A DNA stretch of 64,000 bases from Maribellus maritimus (lineage in GTDB: Bacteria; Bacteroidota; Bacteroidia; Bacteroidales; Prolixibacteraceae), in contig NZ_JAIKLE010000032.1 of the NCBI RefSeq assembly GCF_022267315.1, positions 1 through 64,000 of the forward strand, in the 5' to 3' direction. Positions 35,782 to 45,817 of this stretch are shown here, piece after piece. Within the stretch, counting starts at the first letter, position 1. Each line of letters starts with the position of its first letter. The notes below the pieces were generated by a model, which was not told the origin of the DNA, did no database searches, and saw nothing but the letters and a program-made list of their open reading frames with translations. The translations under genes were made by a program, and so were the position numbers.

Positions 35782-38181
35782 ATGGCCGTAAAACGAAAAA
35801 AGCCAAAAAATCCAACAAAAAAAGCTAAAAAATCAAGAACTCCATTTTTTAAAAATGAGAAGTTTAAGTTTGTTTTTGGAGTTTTGGTTTTATTGGTTGC
35901 AACCTATTTGTTGATAGCCTTTATTTCGTTTCTGTTTTTTGGGGCTGCCGATCAGAGCAAGCTTGACTTGCCGTGGTCGAAACTCATATTTGATTCAACA
36001 ATTAAAGTTCAGAATAAAGCTGGTAAAACAGGAGCCTGGCTCTCTGAAGTTATCTTTAATCAGGGATTTGGACTGGCTTCTTTTATTTTTATTTATCTGC
36101 TGGCTATAATCGGATTTAAAATACTGGGGAGAAATAAAGGGCGATTTAGCAAAAACTTCTTTTTTAGTTTTGTTCTGCTGATATGGTTGTCGGTGACACT
36201 CGGGCTGATTTTTACAAAAACCGATGGAGGCTCAGCTATATATGCCGGTGGGAAATACGGTTTTGTATTAAGTAACTGGTTGAGTTCACTTATCGGCACA
36301 TTTGGTGTTGTTTTGCTTTTGTTTGTTTGTGCTGTTATAATTTTTGTTGTCCGTTTTGACAAAGGTTATCACTGGCTTAAAAACCGGCTAAAGAGAAAAG
36401 ATAAAGTTGACATTGCAGCTCCCGGAGAGGAACAGGAATCCGCAGAAGAACCTGATATCACTGACGATTCAATTTCAAAAGTTATTGAAGACGACGATAT
36501 CGTAAAAGCAATTTTTGAACCCGACTCGGAAGAAGATGATTCACTTGAAGTGGAAATTGCATCAGAAAAAGAAGAGGAAGTAAATGAAGAAAAAAGTGAA
36601 GAAGAGGAGGAACTGGAATTGACCGTTAAAAAGATTCAGGAAGAGGAAAGAGACCCACTTCAAAACGAGGAAATGGAAGATTACGATCCCACTCTCGATT
36701 TATCTGAATTTAAATTCCCCACACTTGAACTTTTGGAAGACCATAATCTTGGAAACGCTGAAGTAAGCAATGAGGAGTTAATTTCAAACAAAAACAAAAT
36801 TGTTGAAACACTTCGTCATTATAAGATTGAAATTACAAAAATCAGGGCTACCATTGGGCCAACGATTACTTTATACGAAATAGTACCTGCTCCCGGTATT
36901 CGCATTTCAAAAATTAAAAATCTGGAGGATGATATTGCACTTAGCCTGGCGGCTTTGGGAATTCGAATCATCGCCCCAATTCCTGGCAGAGGAACCATTG
37001 GTATTGAAGTTCCAAATCAGAGTCCGGAAGTGGTTTCAATGCGTTCGATTTTGAGTTCAAAGAAATTTCAGGAGAATACGGCAGAACTTCCGGTTGCACT
37101 TGGGAAGACCATTTCGAATGAAACCTATTTGTTCGATTTGGTTAAAATGCCACATATTCTGGTTGCGGGGGCCACTGGGCAGGGAAAATCGGTTGGAGTA
37201 AATGTAATTATTACTTCCTTGCTGTATAAAAAGCATCCTTCGCAATTAAAATTCGTTTTTGTAGACCCTAAAAAGGTAGAGTTAAACCTTTATTCGGTGC
37301 TTGAAAAACACTATCTCGCAAAACTTCCCGGCGAAGAAGAACCGGTTATTACCGATATTCAAAAAGTAAAAAATACATTGAATTCCATTAACGTTGAAAT
37401 GGATCAGCGTTATGACCTGCTAAAAAAGGCACATGCACGAAATGTAAAAGAGTACAACAAAAAATTTATAAGCCGCAAATTAAATCCTGAAAAAGGGCAC
37501 AAATATATGCCTTATATTGTGGTTATTATAGATGAGTTTGCCGATTTGATAATGACTGCCGGCAAAGAAATTGAATTGCCAATTGCAAGGATTGCACAGT
37601 TGGCACGTGCCGTTGGTATTCATATGATAATAGCCACACAACGTCCTTCAACGAATATTATAACGGGGGTAATAAAAGCGAACTTCCCTGCGCGAATTGC
37701 ATTTAAGGTGGCTTCGATGATTGACTCCAGAACAATTCTGGATACACCGGGTGCAAACCAGCTTATCGGGAAAGGAGATATGTTAATCGCATCAGGAAGC
37801 AATATTACCCGAGTACAGTGTGCATTTGTAGATACACCCGAAGTGGAAAAAGTATGCTCCTTTATTTCGGAACAAAGGGGGTACCCAACCGCATTTTTGT
37901 TACCTGAATATGTTGGAGATGATGAACCAGGGCCGGGAGAAGTTGACCTGAACAATAAAGATGAATTGTTTGATGATGCGGCGCGTGTGGTTGTGATGAA
38001 CCAGATGGGATCGACATCAATGATTCAGCGAAAATTTTCAATTGGTTATAATCGGGCAGGAAGAATAATGGATCAATTAGAGGCTGCCGGTGTTGTCGGA
38101 CCCAGTGAAGGAAGTAAAGCACGACAGGTACTTATTCAGGATGAATACAGTTTGGAACAATTGTTGAATAATTTAAATTAG
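35782..38181 (+). CDS. ftsK: DNA translocase FtsK/SpoIIIE
   Basis: A 799-residue septal DNA pump that moves chromosome ends and activates XerCD at dif. Residues 1-210 contain a basic start and four transmembrane helices. A very acidic linker (about 215-300, EEDDSLEVEIASEKEEEVNEE) replaces the usual Pro/Gln-rich linker. The RecA-like motor has Walker A GATGQGKSVG near residue 460, Walker B YIVVIIDEFADLI near 580, and a C-terminal gamma winged helix (about 735-799, DDAARVVVMNQMGSTSMIQRKFSIGYNRAGRIMDQLE). XerD is encoded 2.9 kb away. Confidence 0.96.
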   Translation: MAVKRKKPKNPTKKAKKSRTPFFKNEKFKFVFGVLVLLVATYLLIAFISFLFFGAADQSKLDLPWSKLIFDSTIKVQNKAGKTGAWLSEVIFNQGFGLASFIFIYLLAIIGFKILGRNKGRFSKNFFFSFVLLIWLSVTLGLIFTKTDGGSAIYAGGKYGFVLSNWLSSLIGTFGVVLLLFVCAVIIFVVRFDKGYHWLKNRLKRKDKVDIAAPGEEQESAEEPDITDDSISKVIEDDDIVKAIFEPDSEEDDSLEVEIASEKEEEVNEEKSEEEEELELTVKKIQEEERDPLQNEEMEDYDPTLDLSEFKFPTLELLEDHNLGNAEVSNEELISNKNKIVETLRHYKIEITKIRATIGPTITLYEIVPAPGIRISKIKNLEDDIALSLAALGIRIIAPIPGRGTIGIEVPNQSPEVVSMRSILSSKKFQENTAELPVALGKTISNETYLFDLVKMPHILVAGATGQGKSVGVNVIITSLLYKKHPSQLKFVFVDPKKVELNLYSVLEKHYLAKLPGEEEPVITDIQKVKNTLNSINVEMDQRYDLLKKAHARNVKEYNKKFISRKLNPEKGHKYMPYIVVIIDEFADLIMTAGKEIELPIARIAQLARAVGIHMIIATQRPSTNIITGVIKANFPARIAFKVASMIDSRTILDTPGANQLIGKGDMLIASGSNITRVQCAFVDTPEVEKVCSFISEQRGYPTAFLLPEYVGDDEPGPGEVDLNNKDELFDDAARVVVMNQMGSTSMIQRKFSIGYNRAGRIMDQLEAAGVVGPSEGSKARQVLIQDEYSLEQLLNNLN

Positions 38182-38239
38182 AACGCCGTAATTTTTCAAT
38201 ATAAATTGTGTTGAAAGCAATGAAAATTAGCTGGCGTTC
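38181..38239 (+). other. Long stem-loop between ftsK and lolA
   Basis: GAACGCC (38181-38187) pairs with GGCGTTC (38233-38239), and inside it TAATTTTTCA (38189-38198) pairs with TGAAAATTA (38221-38229). The structure begins at the last base of the ftsK stop codon. There is no T run after it, so it is more likely an mRNA-end or processing structure than a classic terminator. Confidence 0.5.
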
Positions 38240-38291
38240 CTGAATGTTTCCAAATTTTTTGAATATTTGCAGCCGAAAAAATTAAAAACAG

Positions 38292-38942
38292 ATGAAAAAG
38301 ATATTTCTTACAAGCATAATTTTTATTTCTTTCTTGTTCTCGTTTGCCCAGGGAGACGAAAAAGCAAAAGATATTTTAGAACAGGTAAGCAGTAAAACGC
38401 GTTCTTATACTACCATTGAAGCTGATTTCTCTTTCACAATGGAAAATAAGGAGATGGAAATTCATGAAGCAAACGACGGAACAATAAAACTCAAGGGGGA
38501 GAAATATACAGTGGTACTTCCGGATCTTGGAGTAAAAATATATTCTGACGGGGAAACACTTTGGAATTACATGGAAGATGGAAACCAGGTAATAATCTCT
38601 ACCATTGACGAAGAAAGTGGTGACTTGATGGATCCTTCCTCTCTGTTTAATATCTACGAGAAAGGTTTTCAATCAAAATTTGTTGAGGAGAAACAAGAAG
38701 GAAGCAAATCGTTATATATAATTGACTTGTTTCCTGACGAAAATTTTCAGGAAGTATCAAAAATAAATATCGCTGTCAATAAGTTAACATTAATGATTGA
38801 TTCTGCAACGCTTTATGAAAGCGGCGGTAACATGTATGGTATAAAAGTAAAGAATATGGAAACCAATAAATCTTTTCCTGATTCCGACTTTATTTTCAAT
38901 GCCGATGAATATGAGGATGTAGAAGTTATTGATTTCCGGTAG
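38292..38942 (+). CDS. lolA: LolA-like outer-membrane lipoprotein carrier
   Basis: A 216-residue periplasmic chaperone that carries lipoproteins across the periplasm. Signal peptide MKKIFLTSIIFISFLFSFAQ; the mature domain has the LolA pattern YTTIEADFSFTM, an ILEQVSSKTRSY start and YSDGETLWNYMEDGNQVIIS near residue 95, building the half-barrel. The C-terminus ends in FNADEYEDVEVIDFR as in Bacteroidota LolA. It is downstream of ftsK, the same arrangement seen in many genomes, and convergent with pyk (10-bp gap). Confidence 0.88.
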   Translation: MKKIFLTSIIFISFLFSFAQGDEKAKDILEQVSSKTRSYTTIEADFSFTMENKEMEIHEANDGTIKLKGEKYTVVLPDLGVKIYSDGETLWNYMEDGNQVIISTIDEESGDLMDPSSLFNIYEKGFQSKFVEEKQEGSKSLYIIDLFPDENFQEVSKINIAVNKLTLMIDSATLYESGGNMYGIKVKNMETNKSFPDSDFIFNADEYEDVEVIDFR

Positions 38943-38952
38943 CCTGATTTGA

Positions 38953-40374
38953 TTACTTATACATTTTTGGATCGAGCAACAATTTATCTGCCGATGAGAT
39001 TTCAATAAACGATGCTCCTGAGTCTTCACCAAACCGGCCACCGATATATATAATAAGGTCTTCTTTTTTAATCGTCTTTTCCCTGATTAGGTTTTGAATT
39101 GCCGCCTTCTGAATTTTTAGTTTATTCTTTTTCATAGGCAGGTACGACGGGTAAACTCCAAAAGAAAGTGCCAATTGTCTGACGACCTGTTCTGAATGAC
39201 ATTTGGCCAGAACTGGTGTGGTTGAACGATATGCCGAAATATATCTTGCTGTTTTTCCTGTTGTTGTTGAAGTTACTATTGCAACCGGATTAAGCTCTCG
39301 CGCCGCTCTCAAAGCCGACTGCGCCAAATATGCCGGTATTTCATGTTTTACAGGTGGTAGAATAACGTCGTAGCGCTTATCCCGATCAGGCTCCACTTCT
39401 TTGGCAATTTTTACCATCATCTGTATCGCTTCAACCGGATATTTTCCGTACGCGGTCTCTCCACTCAGCATAATAGCGTCGGTACGTGCATAAATAGCAC
39501 TGGCCACATCGCCCACTTCTGCACGAGTTGGACGCGGGTGTTCAATCATACTGTGCAGCATCTGTGTCGCAATTATCACCGGTTTTTTCTGGATAATTGC
39601 TTTTCTGATTAAATTCCGCTGCACGGTTGGAATTTGTTCCGCGGGAAGCTCAATGCCCAAGTCGCCTCGGGCAACCATAATTCCGTATGCAGATTCTAAA
39701 ATTTCATCAATTTTGTTAACACCTTCCAGGTTTTCTATTTTAGCGATGATTTTGATTTTGCTGTTCTGGGCATCCAGAATTTTTTGAACCGCTTCAACAT
39801 CTTTTTTATTCCGTACAAAAGAGTGTGCGATAAAATCCAATTCGTTTTCGATGGCAAAGTTTATAAATTCTTTGTCTTTCTCAGAAATAGAAGGAAGTTT
39901 GATTTTTACCCCCGGAATGTTTAAACTTTTATTATTTTTAATGGTGCCGCTGTTTTCAATCCGGCTAACCAAATAATCCTTTTTTTTCTCAACAACAGTG
40001 ATTTCAATATCGCCATCATCGATTAAAATTTTGTCGCCCTCGTTTACATCCCTCACAAAGTTTTTATAGTTCACACAGATATGTGCGTTTCCTGTTTCCA
40101 TTTCATGATAGGCTATTGAAATATTTTGCCCTTTGGTAACTTCAAGTTGGTTTTGGGTTTTGCAGGTTCTGATTTCCGGTCCTTTGGTGTCGATCAGAAT
40201 AGCAATTTTGTTCGAGACCGTACGTATGTTCTCAATGAGTTTTTTTCCGCTCTCTTTGCTGATGTGAGCCGTGTTTATTCTCGCTACGTTCATTCCGGCC
40301 TCGTAAAGAGATTTTATAAAATCCACATCACATTTTTGGTCGGATATTGTTGCAACAATTTTTGTTTGTCTCAT
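38953..40374 (-). CDS. pyk: Pyruvate kinase
   Basis: A 473-residue cytoplasmic enzyme converting PEP and ADP to pyruvate and ATP. ATG 40374 (MRQTKIVATISD) is chosen over a TTG 24 bp upstream because pyruvate kinases start with KIVxT. Motifs: INTAH near residue 33, IDTKGPEIRT near 58, KIENLEGV near 207, MVARGDLGIELP near 230 and MLHSMIEHPRPTRAE near 263. The C-terminal allosteric domain follows, without the extra PEP-utiliser domain. With pckA nearby it controls PEP flux. Confidence 0.95.
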   Translation of the reverse strand: MRQTKIVATISDQKCDVDFIKSLYEAGMNVARINTAHISKESGKKLIENIRTVSNKIAILIDTKGPEIRTCKTQNQLEVTKGQNISIAYHEMETGNAHICVNYKNFVRDVNEGDKILIDDGDIEITVVEKKKDYLVSRIENSGTIKNNKSLNIPGVKIKLPSISEKDKEFINFAIENELDFIAHSFVRNKKDVEAVQKILDAQNSKIKIIAKIENLEGVNKIDEILESAYGIMVARGDLGIELPAEQIPTVQRNLIRKAIIQKKPVIIATQMLHSMIEHPRPTRAEVGDVASAIYARTDAIMLSGETAYGKYPVEAIQMMVKIAKEVEPDRDKRYDVILPPVKHEIPAYLAQSALRAARELNPVAIVTSTTTGKTARYISAYRSTTPVLAKCHSEQVVRQLALSFGVYPSYLPMKKNKLKIQKAAIQNLIREKTIKKEDLIIYIGGRFGEDSGASFIEISSADKLLLDPKMYK

Positions 40375-40470
40375 GTCTTTAATTATAAAAGGCTGCAAAT
40401 GTAGAACTATTTGTCTCTTTGTATTTCATTTCGGACTAAACAAAAATTAAATTTAAGATTGAAGTAGTAT

Positions 40471-40896
40471 TTAATCTTTATTCGCCAAATAACTTTGAAT
40501 TGCAAGCGTATATGAATCCAGTCCAAAACCCATAATACATCCTTTACATACCGGCCCGATTATAGATTTGTGCCGGAAATCTTCGCGCGACAAAGTATTT
40601 GATATATGAACTTCAACAACCGGTGTTGTTACACCTGCAATTGCGTCGCGTATAGCAACTGAAGTGTGAGTATAGGCTCCGGCGTTAATAATTATGCCAT
40701 CGCAGTCAAACCCAAATTCATGAATCTTGTCGATTAATTCTCCTTCAATATTTGATTGAAAATAATTTAATTCAACTTCCCTGAAATTATTCTTTAATGT
40801 ATCAAAAAAACTGTCAAAGCTTTTGTCCCCGTATATATTCTTTTCCCGTTTTCCCAATAGATTTAAATTTGGACCGTTGATTATCAATAATTTCAT
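40471..40896 (-). CDS. aroQ: Type II 3-dehydroquinate dehydratase
   Basis: A 141-residue dodecameric shikimate-pathway enzyme. Motifs: NGPNLNLLGKREKNIYG (residue 6, catalytic Tyr within IYG), NAGAYTHTSVAIRDAI near 72 and EVHISNTLSREDFRHKSI near 96, with His in EVH acting as the acid. Length is normal. It is divergent from xerD. Confidence 0.95.
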   Translation of the reverse strand: MKLLIINGPNLNLLGKREKNIYGDKSFDSFFDTLKNNFREVELNYFQSNIEGELIDKIHEFGFDCDGIIINAGAYTHTSVAIRDAIAGVTTPVVEVHISNTLSREDFRHKSIIGPVCKGCIMGFGLDSYTLAIQSYLANKD

Positions 40897-41034
40897 TACA
40901 TTTCGATTTTAATTTTTTTTATAGTAACTTTATATGTAATCAATCGTACTAGTATTCAAATAATTAAAAAATAGTACTGATTCTATTTCAAAATTATTTA
41001 AATAAAACGATTAACAAAATATAAAATTAATGAT

Positions 41035-41934
41035 ATGAAGTGGGAGGATAGTAAAAAAGGTTACGAGAATTATTTGAGACTGGAAAAATCGCTTTCGCAA
41101 AATTCAGTTGCGGCATATATCAATGATATAAATAAGTTGGTCGAATTTTTAGAAAAGAACTTTAAAAAAATTGCACCGGATAAAGTTAAACTTTCGCATT
41201 TGAAAAGTTTTGTTGAATGGCTGAATGAAAGAGGTGTTAGTCCCAGAACGCAAGCTCGTACAATTTCAGGTATAAAATCATTTTACAAGTATCTTTTAAT
41301 AGAAGGAAAAATTAACAGCGATCCAACTGCTTTGCTGGAGTCTCCTAAAATAGGGAGAAAACTTCCTGATATTTTGACAATGGAAGAAATTGATTCGTTG
41401 ATTGAAGCAGTTGACCTGGAAAAAGCAGAGGGACAGCGTAATAAAGCAATGCTTGAAACACTATATAGTTGTGGATTAAGAGTTTCGGAACTTGTAAATT
41501 TGAAACTTACCAATCTCTTTTTCGATCAGGGGTTTGTAAAAATAGAAGGAAAGGCAGACAAGGAAAGGCTTGTACCGGTAAGCAACAGAGCAATTGAAGA
41601 AATAAATAAATATTTGAAAGGGTATCGTAAAACGTTGAAAATAAGTAAGGAAAGTGAGAATGTGCTGTTTCTGAACAGGAGAGGTAGAAAGTTAAGTAGG
41701 GTTATGATTTTCACAATTATTAAAAATTTGGCTGATAAAATTGGTTTGGAAAAAAAGATAAGCCCGCATACATTCAGGCATTCATTTGCAACGCATTTAA
41801 TTAATGGAGGTGCTGATTTGCGCGCTGTTCAGGAAATGTTAGGGCACGAATCGATATTGACAACAGAAATCTACACCCATTTAGACCGTGATTATCTTCG
41901 TACTACCATTCATCAGTTTCATCCAAGATCTTAA
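41035..41934 (+). CDS. xerD: Tyrosine recombinase XerD
   Basis: A 299-residue site-specific recombinase resolving chromosome dimers at dif. The N-terminal SAM-like core-binding domain is residues 1-90. The catalytic residues are visible: Arg in SCGLRVSELVNL (near 148), Lys in EGKADKERLVPV, His-x-x-Arg in HTFRHSFATHL (near 244), His in LGHESILTT and Tyr in EIYTHL (near 280). Functionally it is a partner of FtsK at 35782. A terminator follows immediately. Confidence 0.94.
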   Translation: MKWEDSKKGYENYLRLEKSLSQNSVAAYINDINKLVEFLEKNFKKIAPDKVKLSHLKSFVEWLNERGVSPRTQARTISGIKSFYKYLLIEGKINSDPTALLESPKIGRKLPDILTMEEIDSLIEAVDLEKAEGQRNKAMLETLYSCGLRVSELVNLKLTNLFFDQGFVKIEGKADKERLVPVSNRAIEEINKYLKGYRKTLKISKESENVLFLNRRGRKLSRVMIFTIIKNLADKIGLEKKISPHTFRHSFATHLINGGADLRAVQEMLGHESILTTEIYTHLDRDYLRTTIHQFHPRS

Positions 41935-41953
41935 AATTTTAATTTAAATAAAG

Positions 41954-41992
41954 AAAAAGAGCATTGAACAGAAAACCGATGCTCTTTTTTTT
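41954..41992 (+). terminator. Terminator after xerD
   Basis: AAAAAGAGCAT (41954-41964) pairs with ATGCTCTTTTT (41979-41989), followed by T. Confidence 0.85.
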
Positions 41993-42116
41993 GAGATCAT
42001 ATCGATAAAATTATTTAACAAGTAGAGAGCAAAAGTTAATTGTTAAGATATTGTTTAATTGGAGCTAAAAAGCGACTAAATCAAAACCTTTATCGGCCGG
42101 GGTTAGAAAAAAAAGT

Positions 42117-42124
42117 TATTTTTG
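42117..42124 (+). promoter_or_regulatory. Possible -7 box of pckA
   Basis: TATTTTTG is a perfect TAnnTTTG box 55 bp upstream of the pckA ATG. No convincing -33 TTTG at the right distance is seen. Confidence 0.45.
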
Positions 42125-42178
42125 TTCACCGAAATTACGTATTGAAAAGAGTATTATTAAGTTAATTATTAGGTAGTT

Positions 42179-43786
42179 ATGAAAAACTTGGATTTGTCGA
42201 AGTACGGTATACAAGACGTACAGGAAATTGTTTATAACCCATCTTACGAACAACTCTTCGAAGAAGAGATGAATCCTGAACTGGAGGGGTACGAAAAAGG
42301 ACAGCTTACAGAGCTGGATGCTGTAAATGTAATGACCGGAATTTTTACAGGACGTTCACCAAAAGATAAATACATTGTAAAAGATGACACAACAAAAGAT
42401 ACAATGTGGTGGACAACTCCGGGGTCTCCAAATGATAATAAACCTGTTTCAACTGAAGTTTGGAATGATCTTAAAGAAACAACAGTAAAGCAACTTTCAG
42501 GAAAGCGATTGTTTGTAGTGGACACTTTCTGTGGTGCTAACCCTGATTCTCGTTTAAAAGTTCGTTTTATTATGGAAGTAGCCTGGCAGGCTCACTTTGT
42601 GAAAAATATGTTCATCCGCCCAACCGAGGAAGAACTGGAAAGCTATGGTGAACCGGATTTTGTTTCGTTAAATGCTTCAAAAACAACGAACACAAAATGG
42701 AAAGAACACGGTTTGAACTCTGAAGTGTATACAGTATTCAACCTCACTGAAAAAATGCATGTTGTTGGGGGGTCATGGTATGGTGGTGAAATGAAAAAAG
42801 GTATGTTCGCCATGATGAACTACTACCTTCCGTTAAATGGAATGGCTGCAATGCACTGTTCGGCCAATGTTGGTAAAGACGGTGATGTTGCTATCTTTTT
42901 TGGTCTTTCAGGAACTGGTAAAACTACTTTGTCAACCGACCCAAATCGTGCTTTAATTGGTGACGACGAACACGGTTGGGATGATGATGGTATTTTCAAC
43001 TTTGAAGGTGGTTGTTATGCAAAAACCATTAATCTCGATAAAGAAGCAGAACCGGAAATTTATGGTGCTATAAAACGTAATGCATTGTTGGAGAACGTTA
43101 CTGTTGATGCTGACGGTAAAATTGACTTTAACGACGGTTCTGTAACTCAGAATACACGTGTCTCTTACCCGATTTACCACATTGAAAATATTGTTAAACC
43201 GGTTTCAAAAGCAGGTCACGCTAAAAAAGTTATTTTCCTGACTGCTGATGCATTTGGAGTACTTCCTCCGGTTGCTAAATTAACTCCGGAACAAACTAAA
43301 TATCACTTCTTATCAGGATTTACTGCAAAATTAGCAGGTACTGAGCGTGGTGTTACAGCTCCACAACCTACTTTCTCTGCTTGTTTTGGTGCTGCTTTCC
43401 TTTCTTTACACCCAACAAAATACGGTGAAGAATTAGTGAAGAAAATGGAAGAGCACGGAGCTGAGGCTTACCTGGTAAACACTGGATGGAACGGAACAGG
43501 AAAACGTATCTCTATTAAAGATACCCGTGGTATTATTACTGCAATTCTTGATGGTTCTATTGAAGTGGCTCCAACTAAAAACCTGCCGGTTTTTAACCTT
43601 GAAATTCCTACTGAACTAAAAGGTGTTGCTACTGAAGTTCTTGACCCACGTGATACGTATGCAAATGCTGCTGACTGGGATGAAAAAGCGGCTGACCTGG
43701 CCGGACGTTTCATCAAAAACTTCGAAAAATATACGGACAACGAAGAAGGAAAAGCATTGGTTGCCGCAGGACCACAACTTGACTAA
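42179..43786 (+). CDS. pckA: Phosphoenolpyruvate carboxykinase (ATP)
   Basis: A 535-residue cytoplasmic enzyme interconverting oxaloacetate and PEP with ATP/ADP. Motifs: [11 protein letters not shown] near residue 57, [22 protein letters not shown] near 200, kinase-1a P-loop [12 protein letters not shown] near 240, and [22 protein letters not shown] near 260. The C-terminal [17 protein letters not shown] arm is complete. In fermentative Bacteroidota it usually fixes CO2 onto PEP to make oxaloacetate. It is monocistronic with a strong terminator. Confidence 0.97.
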   Translation: MKNLDLSKYGIQDVQEIVYNPSYEQLFEEEMNPELEGYEKGQLTELDAVNVMTGIFTGRSPKDKYIVKDDTTKDTMWWTTPGSPNDNKPVSTEVWNDLKETTVKQLSGKRLFVVDTFCGANPDSRLKVRFIMEVAWQAHFVKNMFIRPTEEELESYGEPDFVSLNASKTTNTKWKEHGLNSEVYTVFNLTEKMHVVGGSWYGGEMKKGMFAMMNYYLPLNGMAAMHCSANVGKDGDVAIFFGLSGTGKTTLSTDPNRALIGDDEHGWDDDGIFNFEGGCYAKTINLDKEAEPEIYGAIKRNALLENVTVDADGKIDFNDGSVTQNTRVSYPIYHIENIVKPVSKAGHAKKVIFLTADAFGVLPPVAKLTPEQTKYHFLSGFTAKLAGTERGVTAPQPTFSACFGAAFLSLHPTKYGEELVKKMEEHGAEAYLVNTGWNGTGKRISIKDTRGIITAILDGSIEVAPTKNLPVFNLEIPTELKGVATEVLDPRDTYANAADWDEKAADLAGRFIKNFEKYTDNEEGKALVAAGPQLD

Positions 43787-43809
43787 TCAGTTATAAAAAT
43801 TGATATACG

Positions 43810-43838
43810 AAAACCTCGCCATTTGGCGAGGTTTTTTT
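43810..43838 (+). terminator. Terminator after pckA
   Basis: AAACCTCGCC (43811-43820) pairs with GGCGAGGTTT (43825-43834) around ATTT, with T7 in the right arm and tail. It also separates the convergent TlpA-like gene. Confidence 0.88.
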
Positions 43839-43843
43839 GTTTA

Positions 43844-44395
43844 TTAGTGGATTGACGTAAGGATTGAGTCCATTTTTACGATAGTTTCTTCTGAAAAACC
43901 TTGTTCAAAAAGAAGTAACTTTCCGTTTTTAATGATAATATTCGTTGGGAGTAGCTCGGGATAGCGTCCTTTTTTAATTCCTGTTTCTGGGTTGAGTTGA
44001 AACAAATAGTTTATTAATCGTTTGTTCTCATACAACGGAAAATAACGTGGTTCGTTTTTTTGAAGTTCCACCCATTTTTCAACGTCTTTTTCTGTTTCGT
44101 CGGTAACGGACAGGAAAAGTGTATTCTCATTTTCATATTTATCTACCAATTGATTGAGCAGTGGAATTTCTTTTTGGCAAGGAATGCACCAGGTTGCCCA
44201 TAAATTAATAACCAATGTTTGTGTACCCGCTTCGTCGCTTAAAAATTCATCGCGTTGTAATTCTTTACGAATCGGATCATCGATATTTTCAAGCTGGTTG
44301 TAGAAACGAAAGGTTTTCCACTGGATGATCTTGTTGTTTGTTGCCAATGCAGATAAAAAAATTAAAGCGATGATTAACGGATATTTAAATTTCAT
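43844..44395 (-). CDS. TlpA-type membrane-anchored thioredoxin
   Basis: A 183-residue redox protein facing the periplasm. Residues 4-20 are a hydrophobic signal or anchor. The thioredoxin fold carries the active site WATWCIPCQKEIPLLNQL near residue 70, with the cis-Pro region ELLPTNIIIKNGK near 150. Such proteins reduce disulfides of exported partners. Its start overlaps the end of the broken permease gene by 4 bp, so it belongs to the ABC operon and may have served its assembly. Confidence 0.85.
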   Translation of the reverse strand: MKFKYPLIIALIFLSALATNNKIIQWKTFRFYNQLENIDDPIRKELQRDEFLSDEAGTQTLVINLWATWCIPCQKEIPLLNQLVDKYENENTLFLSVTDETEKDVEKWVELQKNEPRYFPLYENKRLINYLFQLNPETGIKKGRYPELLPTNIIIKNGKLLLFEQGFSEETIVKMDSILTSIH

Positions 44396-45115
44396 ATGAA
44401 CATTCTTTTTTGGATGGAAAGGTGGAGTAGCAGCAAAACAATCAACATATAGATAGTTATTAAAATTGTTTGCTGTGCCTGTAACAAGTTATCAGAAATA
44501 ATCTCTTTAATTGATTGCAGCGGGAAAAAGCTTCCTGCATTACTTTCCAGCTTTCGATGGATAAAATCAACCAGCCATCCTTCGAGTAGCCAATACGCCA
44601 AAACAGGCAAAGCCATAACCGGATTTGGGCGCAGAAAAGCGAGGGTTAAGGCTACGAATCCAGTTGCATTCAAGTACAAAAACTGAGAAATTAACGTGTT
44701 ATAATAACTAAATAAGAGTAATTGAAATGGGTTGGTTCCTTTAAAAAAAACTGAGCGTAGCGTAACAGATAAAATTTAACAACATAAATAAAAGTGCGTA
44801 CAGAGCAACCTGCATTATAGTGTAAAAAAATATTTTATGACGAGGCCAGCCTGCAAGCAGCAGCATTTTGTAATACCCGCTATTTATTAAATGAATGCTG
44901 CGCTGTAGTACCCAGAAAATAAAAAATAATGCAGGTAGCGTTGACTGGCTTGCGCGATTTGAAATAAATTCTGCAAGAGCCGCTCCTACCAGTAGTTTTT
45001 GACCGGCGCCATACCAGTAATCGATAAATGTCAGAAAAAGTAACGAGAGCATTAAAATTCCCGCCGGAAGTACTTGCTTTTTACTTTTCATAAGTTTTGT
45101 TTCGATGTTTATCAT
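44392..45115 (-). pseudogene. ABC-type membrane permease gene split by a frameshift in a T8 run
   Basis: The N-terminal half (ATG 45115, MINIETKLMKSKKQ, 124 residues, four helices) stops at a TAA directly after eight T on the coding strand (A8 at 44743-44750). With seven T the frame continues as SFFKGTNPFQLLLFSYYNTLISQFLYLNATGF (shown in parts) straight into the remaining 95 residues, giving one protein of about 241 residues. The total length is 3n+1, as expected for a single-base insertion. It directly follows the ATPase stop, so it is the transporter's membrane part. Phase variation, transcript slippage or a sequencing error could all explain it. Confidence 0.75.
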
Positions 45116-45817
45116 TTATTCATTCTTTAGCAGATTAAGAATAGTTGTATTAAAATCAGGAGTAGACTCTATGTGAACAGAGCCGGCCAAGTTTCCGTTT
45201 TTCATAACAAAACAGATAGTTGCCGTTACATTTATTTCGTTTAGCAGGTGTGTTGTTAGTAATATTGTCTTTCCTTTTTCACATAATTCCTGAATAACAC
45301 AGTTTAGCAGTTTTATTCCCAGCGGATCAAGCCCGTTAAAAGGTTCATCCCATAAAAGGTAGTCCGGATTTCCGGGCATTGACAAAGCTAAGCTTAGCCG
45401 CTTTTTCATTCCGGTTGATAATGTCTTAAATGGTTTTTTCCGGGCGTTCCACATTTCCCACTGAATTAACAGTTCCTTTATCTCTTTTGATGAAACACGT
45501 TTAATTAGCCGGATAATTTCTGCAATTTCTAATACTGTCAACGAAGGTTCTGTAATAAATGACTCCGTAGAAATACCCAATTGTTTTCGGCGTAAATCGA
45601 CATTGGTTATGCCGTTGAGACTGATTTTGCCTTCATCCGCATTGATTAATCCTGTAATCAGGTTAAATAAGGTGGTTTTTCCAGAACCATTATCGCCAAC
45701 AAACAGATAAAGTCCTGGTCTTTCTATTTCAAGGCTAAGTTGGTTTACGGCAGAATAGTTGTCGAATTTTTTTGTAAGACTGTTAATTTTCAGTTTGATT
45801 TGTTGAGTTTTCTTCAA
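45116..45817 (-). CDS. ABC transporter ATP-binding protein
   Basis: A 233-residue ATPase subunit. Walker A is GDNGSGKTT near residue 42, the signature is LSTGMKKRLSLAL near 134 (LSTGM is a common variant of LSGGQ), and Walker B is YLLWDEPFNGLDP near 155, with the switch His in LLTTHLL near 190. The family resembles the multidrug/ABC-2-like ATPases. The gene begins within the 3' end of the STN pseudogene (35-bp overlap) and ends at the first base before the permease ATG. With a broken permease the transporter may be non-functional. Confidence 0.9.
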   Translation of the reverse strand: MKKTQQIKLKINSLTKKFDNYSAVNQLSLEIERPGLYLFVGDNGSGKTTLFNLITGLINADEGKISLNGITNVDLRRKQLGISTESFITEPSLTVLEIAEIIRLIKRVSSKEIKELLIQWEMWNARKKPFKTLSTGMKKRLSLALSMPGNPDYLLWDEPFNGLDPLGIKLLNCVIQELCEKGKTILLTTHLLNEINVTATICFVMKNGNLAGSVHIESTPDFNTTILNLLKNE

